Shown here: in pieces, positions 21,609 through 31,267 of the stretch
How the letters are laid out: every line of letters starts with the position of its first letter
How positions within the stretch are numbered: position 1 is the stretch's first letter
Assembly (NCBI GenBank): GCA_001600695.1
Contig: BCKQ01000003.1
Location: 248,001 to 312,000, forward strand
DNA: 64,000 nucleotides
Reading direction: 5' to 3'
From: Ascoidea asiatica
Taxonomy: Eukaryota > Ascomycota > Saccharomycetes > Ascoideales > Ascoideaceae
Program-made: the position numbers and the translations under genes
The notes under the pieces: model-generated
Seen by the model: the letters and a program-made list of their open reading frames with translations, nothing else
The model's database searches: none
What the model was told of the DNA's origin: nothing

Positions 21609-22544
21609 ATGGAAATTGTTAAATATAGTAAAGAATCTTTACAAATACTTTCATATGTAATTGGTTATGGATATACTTTATCATGGGGAATAGCATATTC
21701 AACTCCATTTATAAATAATTTAATATTAAAATCTGTTAGAGGTTTATCTTTAACTTTTACTTTATTTAATTTCTTTGGTTATATTGCATATTCATTTTCA
21801 ATATCTTTATATTTATTTAATAATGAAATTAAAAATGAATATCTTTATTATTATAAATTTTTACCATTATTTAGAATTAATGATTTATTATTTGCATCTT
21901 TTGGTTTATTTTTTTATTCATTAACTTTATCTCAATTTTTTAATAAAAATTATTCAAAAAATCAAAATCAATTTAAAATTTCAATTTTTTCTTATTTATT
22001 AATTTTATTACCCTTAATATATTTATTAGCAAAATTTTTAAATATTATTATTTTAAAAAATTTTATTAAAGAAATTAAATGGTTAAATTTAGTTGAAAAA
22101 ATTTCATTATATAAAATTTTTTTATCAACTTTAAAACAATTTCCACAATTATATCATAATTTTCAAAGAAAATCAACTCATGGTTTTCCAATATTAATGG
22201 TTATTTTAGATTTCTTAGGTTCTTTCTTATCATTATCACAATTATTTTTAGATTCATATATTGCAATAAATTTTCCTTCAAATAATGATAATCAAATTTA
22301 TAAAAATTTTATAATTTATGGAATTATTGGTAATACTCCTAAATTTTTATTAGCAACACAATCTTTATTCTTTAATTCAATTTATTTTGTTCAACATTTT
22401 ATACTTTATGAACAAATTGATGATCATTATGATATTGTTCAACAAATTTGTATTACTTCAACTGATGATAATATTAATAAAGATTTAAATAAAGATTCAA
22501 ATGAAGTTACTATTGATGAAAGAACTAGACTTTTATCAGTTTAA
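21609..22544 (+). CDS. ERS1: Cystinosin-like lysosomal/vacuolar cystine transporter
   Basis: A 311-residue, seven-helix membrane protein of the PQ-loop family. The first repeat is near residues 15-50 (YTLSWGIAYSTPFINNLI). The second PQ motif is near 178-215: FPQLYHNFQRKSTHGF followed by ILDFLGSFLSLSQL and a conserved Asp in LDSY. In cystinosins that aspartate region carries the proton/cystine coupling residues. The S. cerevisiae homologue Ers1 exports cystine from endosomes and the vacuole. The C-terminal tail ends RTRLLSV, resembling a dileucine sorting signal. The ATG at 21609 leaves the first helix complete. Family membership is strong; transport activity is inferred. Confidence 0.9.
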   Translation: MEIVKYSKESLQILSYVIGYGYTLSWGIAYSTPFINNLILKSVRGLSLTFTLFNFFGYIAYSFSISLYLFNNEIKNEYLYYYKFLPLFRINDLLFASFGLFFYSLTLSQFFNKNYSKNQNQFKISIFSYLLILLPLIYLLAKFLNIIILKNFIKEIKWLNLVEKISLYKIFLSTLKQFPQLYHNFQRKSTHGFPILMVILDFLGSFLSLSQLFLDSYIAINFPSNNDNQIYKNFIIYGIIGNTPKFLLATQSLFFNSIYFVQHFILYEQIDDHYDIVQQICITSTDDNINKDLNKDSNEVTIDERTRLLSV

Positions 22545-22972
22545 AATTAATATAATAAACTTTATATATACATTTAACAACTTTTTACTTATTATAGACT
22601 TATTTTTAATAGAAATTAAATAATTTTTAACTTTCTTTTATCATTATAACTTTTTTCTTTTTTTTTTTATTATTTTTTTTTTTTTTTTTTATCGGTCTTT
22701 TTTTCCTCTTCCTCTTTTTTATACCTATATACTGTATAAATTGATAATTTATTATTTTGACCGCATAATTATTAGTTTTAATTAAAAAAGCTTCCCAGAT
22801 ATCATCTATTTAATATTTCATAAACATATCTTTTTTTTTTCTTCATATAAATTCTTTTTCATATCTTAAATCTTATATAATTTAAATATATAATTATTTC
22901 CCTAATAAAAAAAATATTACCAATTCCAGAAATTTCACCATTTCCATTAATTCAAAGAATTAAACATTTAAA
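22545..22972. other. Spacer between ERS1 and tRNA-Ala
   Basis: T-rich sequence with several poly-T runs (22640-22690), some of which could terminate Pol III transcription of the leftward tRNA. No coding sequence seen. Confidence 0.7.
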
Positions 22973-23045
22973 TGGACGAAACCGGGATCGAACCGGTGAC
23001 CTCCTGCTTGCAAGGCAGGCGCGCTACCAACTGCGCTATACGCCC
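22973..23045 (-). tRNA. tRNA-Ala (anticodon UGC)
   Basis: A 73-nt cloverleaf on the minus strand without an intron. The anticodon loop CTTGCAA gives anticodon TGC (codon GCA). The acceptor stem holds the G3-U70 pair that identifies alanine tRNAs, and the discriminator base is A73. The A box (TAGCGCAGTTGG) and B box (GGTTCGATCCC) internal promoters are intact. The acceptor stem has one T-T mismatch at pair 6-67. The CCA end is not encoded, as expected in eukaryotes. Confidence 0.97.
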
Positions 23046-23706
23046 ATTTTGTTGAGTGTTTGGAGCCTTTTTCGTTTAAGACATCAATAGCCACTTTCTT
23101 TAACTAACCGCAATAATAATAATAATAATAATAATATTTAACCGCGAAATTTTCCTAATTTGTAAATAACATTTATCTCTCATCAACCACAAATTATTTT
23201 AGTAATAATTATCACATTTTATGAATATAAATATAAAAGTATAAACATTTTGGGGCTAAATGATAAATAAAATGAGTCTAAATGTACTAACTTCCATGAA
23301 TATATATATTGATATAATAGTTATGTAATATTACAGAAAAAGTTTTGGCCTCAATTAAATTCAAATATAATAAGTTGGATGTTATAATTGTTTAACCAGT
23401 ATTTGTGGTTTAAAAAATTAGTTAATCAATTGATTAATTTTATTTATTGAATACTGATATCACTTTCAATTCAATTTAATTCAATTTAATTACATTTTCA
23501 ATTTCAATTTCAATTTCAATTTCAATTTCAATTTCAATATGATTCATTTTACTTTAGAAAAATATGATATAAAAGGAGAATGTAATATTTTTTTTTTTGA
23601 TAGATACTTTTTTTTTCCCCTTTAATTTAAATACATTATCATAATAACCATATAACCATATAACCATATAATCATACAACAATAATATAATAGTTTGCTA
23701 ATAAAA
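23046..23706. other. Intergenic region with simple repeats
   Basis: Contains an AAT run (23112-23137), seven or more TTTCAA units (about 23496-23539) and ATAACCAT units (23643-23667). It holds the promoter of the rightward gene at 23707. No other gene seen. Confidence 0.7.
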
Positions 23707-24207
23707 ATGACTTATGAAGTTCAATATCCCGGATCATATCCAAGAAGTTATCCAAGAGTATATCCAAAATCATATATTAAATCATATCCAAGATCATATC
23801 CTGAATTACAAACCAGAAGAAATTCAAATTTAAGAATAGAAAATAAGAATATAAAATTTGAAAGAAAAGAAGTTCAAAGAAATATTAAAGTTGCTTTAAA
23901 TAATTTTGATAATAATTTTAATTATAAATTTAATTATTATTTATTTTCAATTGAAGAAATTTCAAATTGGTATAAATTTAAAAAAGAGATTTTAAAATTA
24001 TATATTAAAAAAAATAAATTAATTAAAAAAAATTTTAAAAATTTATTAAATTTAAATATTGAATTATATATTATTGAATATGATGCAATTTTATTACCAT
24101 CACAATGGGAAAATTTAGTTGGACCTGGTTTGACAGTTTTAGTTAATATTTTACCATCATCATTAAATAAAAAAAAATCAAGTTTTAAAGGATTTTTTCC
24201 AGATTAA
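23707..24207 (+). CDS. Tyr-Pro repeat protein with possible ubiquitin-like domain
   Basis: I start at the ATG at 23707; the open frame upstream begins only at a TTG, 12 bases earlier. The 166-residue product opens with about seven S-Y-P-type repeats (SYPRSYPRVYPKSYIKSYP). A basic region follows, then a domain from about residue 60 that ends in AILLPSQWENLVGPGLTVLV. That ending resembles the fungal ubiquitin-like domain in which a LP..W..LV.PG..V motif precedes the last strand. No membrane segment or signal peptide is visible. Function is unknown, and the domain assignment is by pattern only. Confidence 0.65.
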   Translation: MTYEVQYPGSYPRSYPRVYPKSYIKSYPRSYPELQTRRNSNLRIENKNIKFERKEVQRNIKVALNNFDNNFNYKFNYYLFSIEEISNWYKFKKEILKLYIKKNKLIKKNFKNLLNLNIELYIIEYDAILLPSQWENLVGPGLTVLVNILPSSLNKKKSSFKGFFPD

Positions 24208-24230
24208 ATTTTTTGTTTAAGTAGTAGTTT

Positions 24231-24266
<36 letters not shown>

Positions 24267-25266
24267 TTTTTTTTTTTTTATCATAATTTAATTAAATAAG
24301 TAGTTGACCTAAATAAAAGATAAATCCGTTATCGGATTATAATTTGTTATCTTATCAAGATTAATAATATTCAATATTCAATATTCATTATTCATTATTC
24401 TTTATTCATTTTATTATTCAGTATTCATTGTTTATAATTATATTTAAACTGATTAATGAATATTATAACGTTATTAATATTATTATATCACAGAAGATAA
24501 GTGAGATATACTATATCATGTGATCGGTATGTGTATTGAGACCAGTGTTCAGGTACTTATTTGATAAGGAAGATCCGGTTGAAATTGCCCTCGGTGGAGC
24601 GGTAAGTGGAACTCGATCAACGTGACTTGGAAATGACTCAAAACTGACTCACAAATGAGTAGCCAATAAGAACCCAGCACGGCCGACTGGAGTGCTTTAT
24701 CCGCATAAAAGTATTTACTTCCAGTAACTGAGGAAAATCATTCCCGGAGTTTTTTCTTAATAGTTTTTTAGGCTGTTTATTATTTGATTTCCGATAACGA
24801 ATTTTAGATTATATTACTGTAGAAGTTTTTATATGATGATTTATTAAGCATGTAATTTATATGTAATTTATATGTATTTTATATGTAATTTATATATAAT
24901 AATGAAGAAAATAAATAAAAATTATTAGATGATTAATTGATTGATACGTTTTAAGACCAGTTAAAAGAATCAAATGAATTAAAATGCAGATATAGTAGAT
25001 TAAAGAATTTCATAAAGTAATATGAATTGTAAATAATTTATTTGAACCAATTCATTGTAAAGATTAAAAACCACTGAGATTAATAATGAAATTTGACTTA
25101 ATTTAATTTTTAATTTAATATTAGTTAATAATAAGCTATTCATAAGTCATGAAGGGAGAGATTGTAATTTGTGAAACCATTTGAAATTATTATAGTTTTT
25201 GATCAATTTAATAATAGGTTTTGAAGATTATTGAGTATTTTTGGTATATATATATCATTTAGATAA
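24208..25266. other. Convergent intergenic region, 1.1 kb
   Basis: Lies between two 3' ends. A GTT run is at 24231-24264. A GC-richer patch at 24540-24730 carries two Gcn4 words. The remainder is AT-rich with ATGTAATTTAT repeats near 24850-24900. No coding sequence was found. Confidence 0.6.
24634..24651. promoter_or_regulatory. Two TGACTCA (Gcn4/AP-1) words one helical turn apart
   Basis: Exact TGACTCA at 24634-24640 and 24645-24651, spaced 11 bp. This is the consensus site of the amino-acid-starvation regulator Gcn4. No recognised gene starts nearby, so occupancy and target are unknown. Confidence 0.45.
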
Positions 25267-25467
25267 TTAATTGTAGTTATAATTTAATTTAAATTCTTTT
25301 GTTGCATTTGTAGATTGATAACCATGAGGATGAAATTGATTTTTACTTCTTATTGATTCAGAAATTATTTGACTACCTTTTGAAATTAATTGTTTTGTTA
25401 AAGGTAAATAACATCTTGAAGCTGTTGAAATAATTGGAATATATGTTGTAGAGACTAATCTAACCAT
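25267..25467 (-). CDS. Small hypothetical protein, possibly mitochondrial
   Basis: A 66-residue frame with a good ATG. The N-terminus (MVRLVSTTYIPIISTASRCY) is rich in Ser/Thr with two Arg and no acidic residue, as in mitochondrial presequences. The centre is basic (LISKGSQIISESIRSK) with the motif FHPHGYQS. Codon use matches the real genes of this window. I know no family for it, and chance occurrence is possible at this length. Confidence 0.45.
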   Translation of the reverse strand: MVRLVSTTYIPIISTASRCYLPLTKQLISKGSQIISESIRSKNQFHPHGYQSTNATKEFKLNYNYN

Positions 25468-26079
25468 TTTTATATTGTAATTTTGTAATTTGATTGATAT
25501 GATTTATATGATTTATATGATTTATATTTGTAATATTTGTAATATGATTGAAATATGATTGAAATATATTATAAAAGATATTAAATTAATCATTTTAATA
25601 TAAAGGATATTTTCAATGATATTTATATTAATGTATTATTTGATATGAATCATTTAATATATTAAAATTATTATTATGATTGAATTGAGTAATTAGTAAT
25701 TGTTTAAAAAATTAAAATTTATTAACAATTATTTCATATTGAAAAAAAACACACCAAAACACCAAAACACCAAAATATCATCATCATTGGCCGATAAAAG
25801 GTAGTAAGTGAGTAGTAGCATTGTTAATGACGGGCGTATGGACATATGGAATCAAGTGCTGTGTATTTCGCAGCAGTAGTAACAAGACTTTTACCACCCA
25901 CGCCGGACCACCTCACTCACCGCACCTTGTTTGGCTGTGTTTGACACCGACGAGGGTGGCCAGCTCGCGGCCAGTCAGGTGAAGAGCAGAAGCTGATTGC
26001 TAGCCAGGTGGCCCTTGGTGCATGCCGAGGCTGCTCCCGGGGGCAGCATGCGCCGAATCTGGGGTAAAACACAGTACTG

Positions 26080-26119
26080 TAGCATTATAGCATTATAGCA
26101 TTATAGCATTATAGCATTT
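26080..26119. repeat. Five tandem TAGCATTA units
   Basis: An 8-bp unit repeated five times, the last with one change, directly after a GC-rich island. Confidence 0.9.
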
Positions 26120-26642
26120 TAGTAATTTAGTAATTCAAATTCATTGGTGGTTTTTAAAAGTGTTTTTTCCACTTTATTTTTGAATACATAATTTATTTTC
26201 AAATAGTAATAGTAGAATCATATCATATCGTATCATAAATATCATATTAATCTAAATATTTTATATCCACTTGATTCATTTGAAGAAATTGATTTTTAGT
26301 GGCGGAAATTAAATATTTTCATTTTATTACTAATTTAGTTATTTTCAAATAATTGATTAATTATTTCATTTTAATAGCATAGGAGAATTTTTATCAAGAG
26401 TTTTTCAAATTATTGTAGCTCACGATACTACCAAATAAATGTAATTTTTAATTCTCAGTATATCAAACTACATCACAAGCTTGATTCAAAATTGATTCAA
26501 AATTGATTCGAAATTCAATCAAAATTCAATCAGAAGCTTTATTGGAATATTTATCGGAAACTTGATTAGAGGTTAAGCATTGATTGGAAGTTTGTTCTTA
26601 ATCCTAAGTTATTCAAGTAACCCCCCTTTTATTCAATCCAAA

Positions 26643-26683
<41 letters not shown>

Positions 26684-27063
26684 GATTGGTATTTATTAAT
26701 GAATATAATTGAATTATCCTTTTTCAATTCCAATTTCTGATTTCTCAATCGAATATTCTTAGATGTTTCTTAACAGAATATCACTTTTTTATTTTATTTT
26801 TCTATTCACCTCTCTGTTTTTCACCCCTTTCCATCTCTCCTAAATCACCGGCCCACCCCAGAACCAATTCAGAACCAATTCCGAATTAAGTCAGCTGTCA
26901 AAGGTGGCCGTGCAACGTGGCGCCTCGACGGTTCGTGCTCGTGACTCAGCTGCGAGCTTCAACACCTGTTCCAACTTTCCCGCAACTTCTCACTTCGGGT
27001 TCTGGTGAAAGCCCAAAAAGCCCCGAAGACCCCATTTTCCTCCATCCACCCAGCCAGTCCACA

Positions 27064-27079
27064 GGCACCACGTGGTGCC
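27064..27079. promoter_or_regulatory. 16-bp perfect palindrome centred on CACGTG
   Basis: GGCACCACGTGGTGCC is fully self-complementary and contains the E-box CACGTG bound by Cbf1 and Pho4-type bHLH factors. It lies 638 bp upstream of the gene at 27717. Confidence 0.5.
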
Positions 27080-27716
27080 GATAAAGACTCAGACAACCGA
27101 AATCCGCGCGGTTGAGGCTATGCGACTACAGAGCTCTGGTGCCGGATATGCGTTTCCAACTTACTCAATCCAGCGAAATCCGCGTCTCCGTTTGCCCATT
27201 CCGCCCCTGTCGATATTCTCCAAATAATCTGGAATCTGAAATTATTTAGCTCTCTTTGACACAATTCAACTTATTCAAATTTCAGTGCGTTTAAATGAAA
27301 ATTCTCCATTTTTGTACTGTTTCCACTGCCATGGTACTTTACAAACCGTAAGAACATGTGCAGAAACCTGGAGAAATACTGCTTGTGTCGTCCAAATGCA
27401 GTAACTCCGTTATCAGACATTTTATTAATCATTTCATTTCACTAATCATTTCACTAATCATTTCACTAATCATAATTCAACTCTAATTACTAATCTTTTT
27501 CTATTTCATTTTCAATTTCAATTTCTATTAACTATTTTCAATTTCATATTTTAAAAAAATGCTTTAAATAATCACTTAATTCATCAATAATTTATAACTT
27601 TTTCAATTTAATTTCAATTTAATTAAATAATTTTCAATTCATAACTAATAATAAATATATTCATTCTTACTCACACTTTTCAATATTATTATTATATATA
27701 TATATATATATATAAA

Positions 27717-28091
27717 ATGTCTCCATTATCTTCTGATGAAAATTTAAATTCTATAAATGATGTTCAAATTAATCATATGATATATTCAAATAATGAAGAT
27801 GAATTAAATCAAGATTCAAATTCAAATTTAAATTCAAATTCAAATTCTTCAAAACCTTTAGAAAGTTTTCAATTAGAAGGTTCAAGAAGTTCTTCATTTA
27901 GTGATCCAATTTCTCCAAATGATGAAATTATAGATTTAAGAATTCAAAATAATGATAATTTAAATTATATTTCAAATTATGAAAAAGATTTTTTCTCAAA
28001 TTCTTTAGATTATTCAAATTTTCAACCTCAAGTTGCAAGTTTTGCTGATGATCTTTCAACTGCAAGTCCTGTTGATTATTATCAACATTAA
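27717..28091 (+). CDS. Small acidic Ser/Asn-rich protein of unknown function
   Basis: A 124-residue frame with ATG preceded by an A-rich leader after a TA run. The protein is acidic, rich in Ser, Asn and Asp, and has no membrane segment or recognisable domain. SRSSSFSDPISPNDE and the C-terminal ASFADDLSTASPVDYY look like phosphorylatable, possibly conserved short motifs in a disordered protein. The very long upstream region with GC islands and E-box and Gcn4 words suggests a regulated gene; this is inference. Confidence 0.6.
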   Translation: MSPLSSDENLNSINDVQINHMIYSNNEDELNQDSNSNLNSNSNSSKPLESFQLEGSRSSSFSDPISPNDEIIDLRIQNNDNLNYISNYEKDFFSNSLDYSNFQPQVASFADDLSTASPVDYYQH

Positions 28092-29185
28092 ATAATACAT
28101 CCATTATCAATCAATTATCTATTTCTATCTTGATTTCCATTTTTATTTCTCATCCTACTACAATATAATATATCATAACATAACATAATATAATTCTTTT
28201 CACTTCTATTATCATACTTATTCTACTTATTCTCTCTTGTTTATTTTTTATAGATTACTTTCTCCTTTCAATATATGACTTACTTACTTACTTATTTAAA
28301 ATACTTTAAATATAATTAATATAATTTATCTAGTGCATAATTACTTCTTCCGCACTAAATAAATCAACGTATTGTCCTACATGACTCGGGCACTCAAAGC
28401 CGTGTCCTAAACATGACCCTGAAAATGACTTTGACATAAAGTTTTGCGGGGGTTACTTGAATAACCTTCACTTAAATACGAATATAATTCTAACTTAATA
28501 CTTTTTGGGTTGTTATGTTAAGGATATTATTCAGTAATTTTCCTCTGAATTACCTTCATTGTTTAATTCAATTCCAATCAATTAGTTGTATTTTGTTTTC
28601 AGGTTATCTACCTACAGTATAACCTTCATTTTGAAATATAATAACTATTATAAAATACAAAATAAAATTTCCTTTAAAGAGAATATTTATTAATTTAAAT
28701 AATATTATATCCCACATATTAAACATACATTTACATTCATTTTTCTTTAAAAAAATGAAAAAATGAAGTTATTCTTTATCCTTGATTATAACTTAGTTTA
28801 TTTATATTAATGAAATATATTGTTTAAATCTTTTAAAGTATATAAATTCTATCATTAGCTCATATTTACTCTATTCTTTTCTTTTGCTTTTCTTTTTCTT
28901 TTTCTTTGTCTCTGTTATTTTTTTTTGTATTTCATAGACATTTAGTATACTCAAATTATTCAAATTGAATCAAATTTTAAGGAACTTATACCCTTTTAGG
29001 AAATTATTTCGTTATTTTTCATATACTAAATATTTTTTTTTTTCTGTTTCAAGACATACATTAATACATTAATACATTATTACATTATTAAATAATATCA
29101 TCTCACATATTTATACATTTTTTTAGGACCCTTTATTTATTTATTTATTTATATTTACTTTTAAACTTTATTTAGTATATAAAAA
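28092..29185. other. Intergenic region upstream of AGP2
   Basis: AT-rich, with a weakly GC-richer stretch at 28370-28460 that includes GTTTTGCGGGGGTTAC (28441-28456), resembling half of the dispersed GGGTCT motif. Holds the AGP2 promoter. No gene seen. Confidence 0.65.
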
Positions 29186-30967
29186 ATGAAATTTAATCAA
29201 TTTTTATATAATCATTTTGTACCTTTACCTCCAAAGGTAATAATAAATCAAAATTCAAATAAAATTTCATTAAATAATGATTCAATTTCAATCTCAAATA
29301 ATAATAATAATGAAAAAATTTTACAATCAAATACAACTATAAATTCAAATATTGAAATTATTGAATATAATTCAACTCAAAGAAAATTAAAAAAAAGAAT
29401 GATATATTTAATTGCATTTAGTGGTGTAATTGGTACTGCAATTTTTGTTAGTATTTCAAATGGTTTATCAAAAGCTGGTTCTTTATCTTTAATTCTAGGT
29501 TTCTCAATTTGGATGATTCCAATATTTGCAATTACTGCAACTGTTGCAGAAATGGTAACTTATTTACCAATTCCTTCTCCTTTTATAACTTTAGCTGGTA
29601 GATGTTGTGATGAAGCTTTTGAAATTATGGCTGGTTGGAATTTTTGGTTTCTTCAAGGTTCTTTAATACCTTATGAAGTTGTTGGTGTAAATACTATAAT
29701 TCATTATTGGAGAAATGATTATTCTGCTGCAATACCTTTAGTAATTCAAGTAATTTTATATTTATTTATAAATATTATTGCTGTTTCAATTTATGGTGAA
29801 GTTGAATTTTGGTTATCAATTTTTAAAGTTCTTTTAGCTATTGGTTTAATGTTTTTTACTTTTATTACAATGTTAGGTGGAAATCCAAATAATGATATTT
29901 ATGGTTTTAGAAATTTTAAAACTCCAAGTGTAATGATTGAATATATTTCAATTGGTAATTGGGGTAGATTTTTAGGTTTTTTTGCTTGTTTAATTCAAGC
30001 TTGTTTTACAATTGCAGGACCTGAATATGTTGCAATGACTGCTTCTGAAGCTATAAATCCAAGAATTACAATTAAAAAAGCTTTCAAAGCTGTTTTTGCT
30101 AGATTAGCATTTATTTTTATAGGAATTGTATTTTGTGTTGGAATTGTTTGTTCTTCAACTGATCCTTTATTAAAAAAAGCTTTATCTTTAGGAACTCCTG
30201 GTGCTGGTGCATCTCCATTTGTTATAGCAATGACTAATTTAAATATTAAAGGTTTACCCGATTTAATTAACGGTGCTCTTATAACTGCTGCTTTTTCTTC
30301 TGGTAATGCTTATACATATTGTTCTAGTCGTACTCTTTATGGTTTAGCCAAAGCTGGTCATGCTCCAAAAATTTTTTTAAGATGTACAAAATCTGGAGTT
30401 CCTTTATATGCTATATTGGCTTCAATGGCTTGGGCAATGCTTGCTTTTTTACAATTAGGAAATCAATCTGCTAAAGTCTTAAATTGGATTGTTAATTTAG
30501 TCACTGCTTCACAATTAATTAATTACTGTGTTTGTTGTGTGACTTATATTTGTTTTTTTAAAGCAATGAAAACCCAAGGAATTGATAGAAAAACATTACC
30601 TTATATTGGATATTTTCAACCATATACTGCCTATTTTGGTTTAATTTGTGCTTTTGTAATGATTTTTCTTTCAGGATATACTGTTTTTCTTCCTGGATGG
30701 TGGGATGTTGAAACATTTCTATTTTCATACATTATGGTATTTATTGATATTGCAATTTTCATAGGTTGGAAACTTCTAAGAAGAACAAAATGGAAAACAA
30801 GTGAGGAAGCTGATATAACCACTGGTTTAGCTGAAATAGAAGAATATGAAAAAGAATACGAAACAAGGAATTTTGAGGAAAAAATCAAAAAAGAGAATGA
30901 TCCAATGAATTGGCTTAATCCATATTCATATTTAAAAAGAATAAATCAATTTTTTGTTTCTGATTAG
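29186..30967 (+). CDS. AGP2: Agp2-type plasma-membrane permease (amino acid/polyamine/carnitine)
   Basis: A 593-residue permease of the yeast amino acid transporter family with about twelve membrane segments between residues 70 and 535. The first helix carries the substrate-binding GVIGTAIF motif. Subfamily signatures are SPFITLAGRCCDEAFEIMAGWNF, QACFTIAGPEYVAM, FSSGNAYTYCSSRTLYGLA and VLNWIVNLVTASQLIN, all of which point to Agp2. In S. cerevisiae, Agp2 takes up or senses carnitine and spermidine and regulates other transporters. The long Asn-rich N-terminal tail (about residues 18-60) and the charged C-terminal tail are cytosolic. Substrate cannot be decided from sequence. Confidence 0.85.
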   Translation: MKFNQFLYNHFVPLPPKVIINQNSNKISLNNDSISISNNNNNEKILQSNTTINSNIEIIEYNSTQRKLKKRMIYLIAFSGVIGTAIFVSISNGLSKAGSLSLILGFSIWMIPIFAITATVAEMVTYLPIPSPFITLAGRCCDEAFEIMAGWNFWFLQGSLIPYEVVGVNTIIHYWRNDYSAAIPLVIQVILYLFINIIAVSIYGEVEFWLSIFKVLLAIGLMFFTFITMLGGNPNNDIYGFRNFKTPSVMIEYISIGNWGRFLGFFACLIQACFTIAGPEYVAMTASEAINPRITIKKAFKAVFARLAFIFIGIVFCVGIVCSSTDPLLKKALSLGTPGAGASPFVIAMTNLNIKGLPDLINGALITAAFSSGNAYTYCSSRTLYGLAKAGHAPKIFLRCTKSGVPLYAILASMAWAMLAFLQLGNQSAKVLNWIVNLVTASQLINYCVCCVTYICFFKAMKTQGIDRKTLPYIGYFQPYTAYFGLICAFVMIFLSGYTVFLPGWWDVETFLFSYIMVFIDIAIFIGWKLLRRTKWKTSEEADITTGLAEIEEYEKEYETRNFEEKIKKENDPMNWLNPYSYLKRINQFFVSD

Positions 30968-31267
30968 AGCTGATGGTAAACTTCAAGCTTTGTTTCTGTT
31001 TTTTTTTTTCCCATCTTTCAATTTTCTTCTTTTTTTTTGTACTTTTTTCTTTTTTGATCTTCTCTAGTCAATTATACGCTAAAAAACAAACAATTAATTC
31101 ATATAGATATTTCAAGGTAGCAATCTCAAAATTAATAGATAGATAATAAATTCCAAGATTCATTTATTGATTCTTATTGACTTCTATATGAAAAATAATT
31201 CTCAATGCATAAAAATCAGACTATTTTTAACCTCTTTTTTTTTTTTTTTGTTCTACTTTAAATAAGA

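Larger units (their letters stand above)
25468..27716. other. Large intergenic region, 2.2 kb, with two GC-rich islands
   Basis: GC islands lie at about 25800-26060 and 26830-27240, unlike the AT-rich flanks. Island one ends in a near-palindrome around 26030-26047 (GCTGCTCCC/GGGGGCAGC) inside GCATGC words. Island two contains a TGACTCA at 26942-26948 and a 16-bp palindrome at 27064-27079. TAGCATTA repeats are at 26080-26119 and AAAT repeats at 26641-26681. No gene found; the part next to 27717 should be that gene's promoter. Confidence 0.6.
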
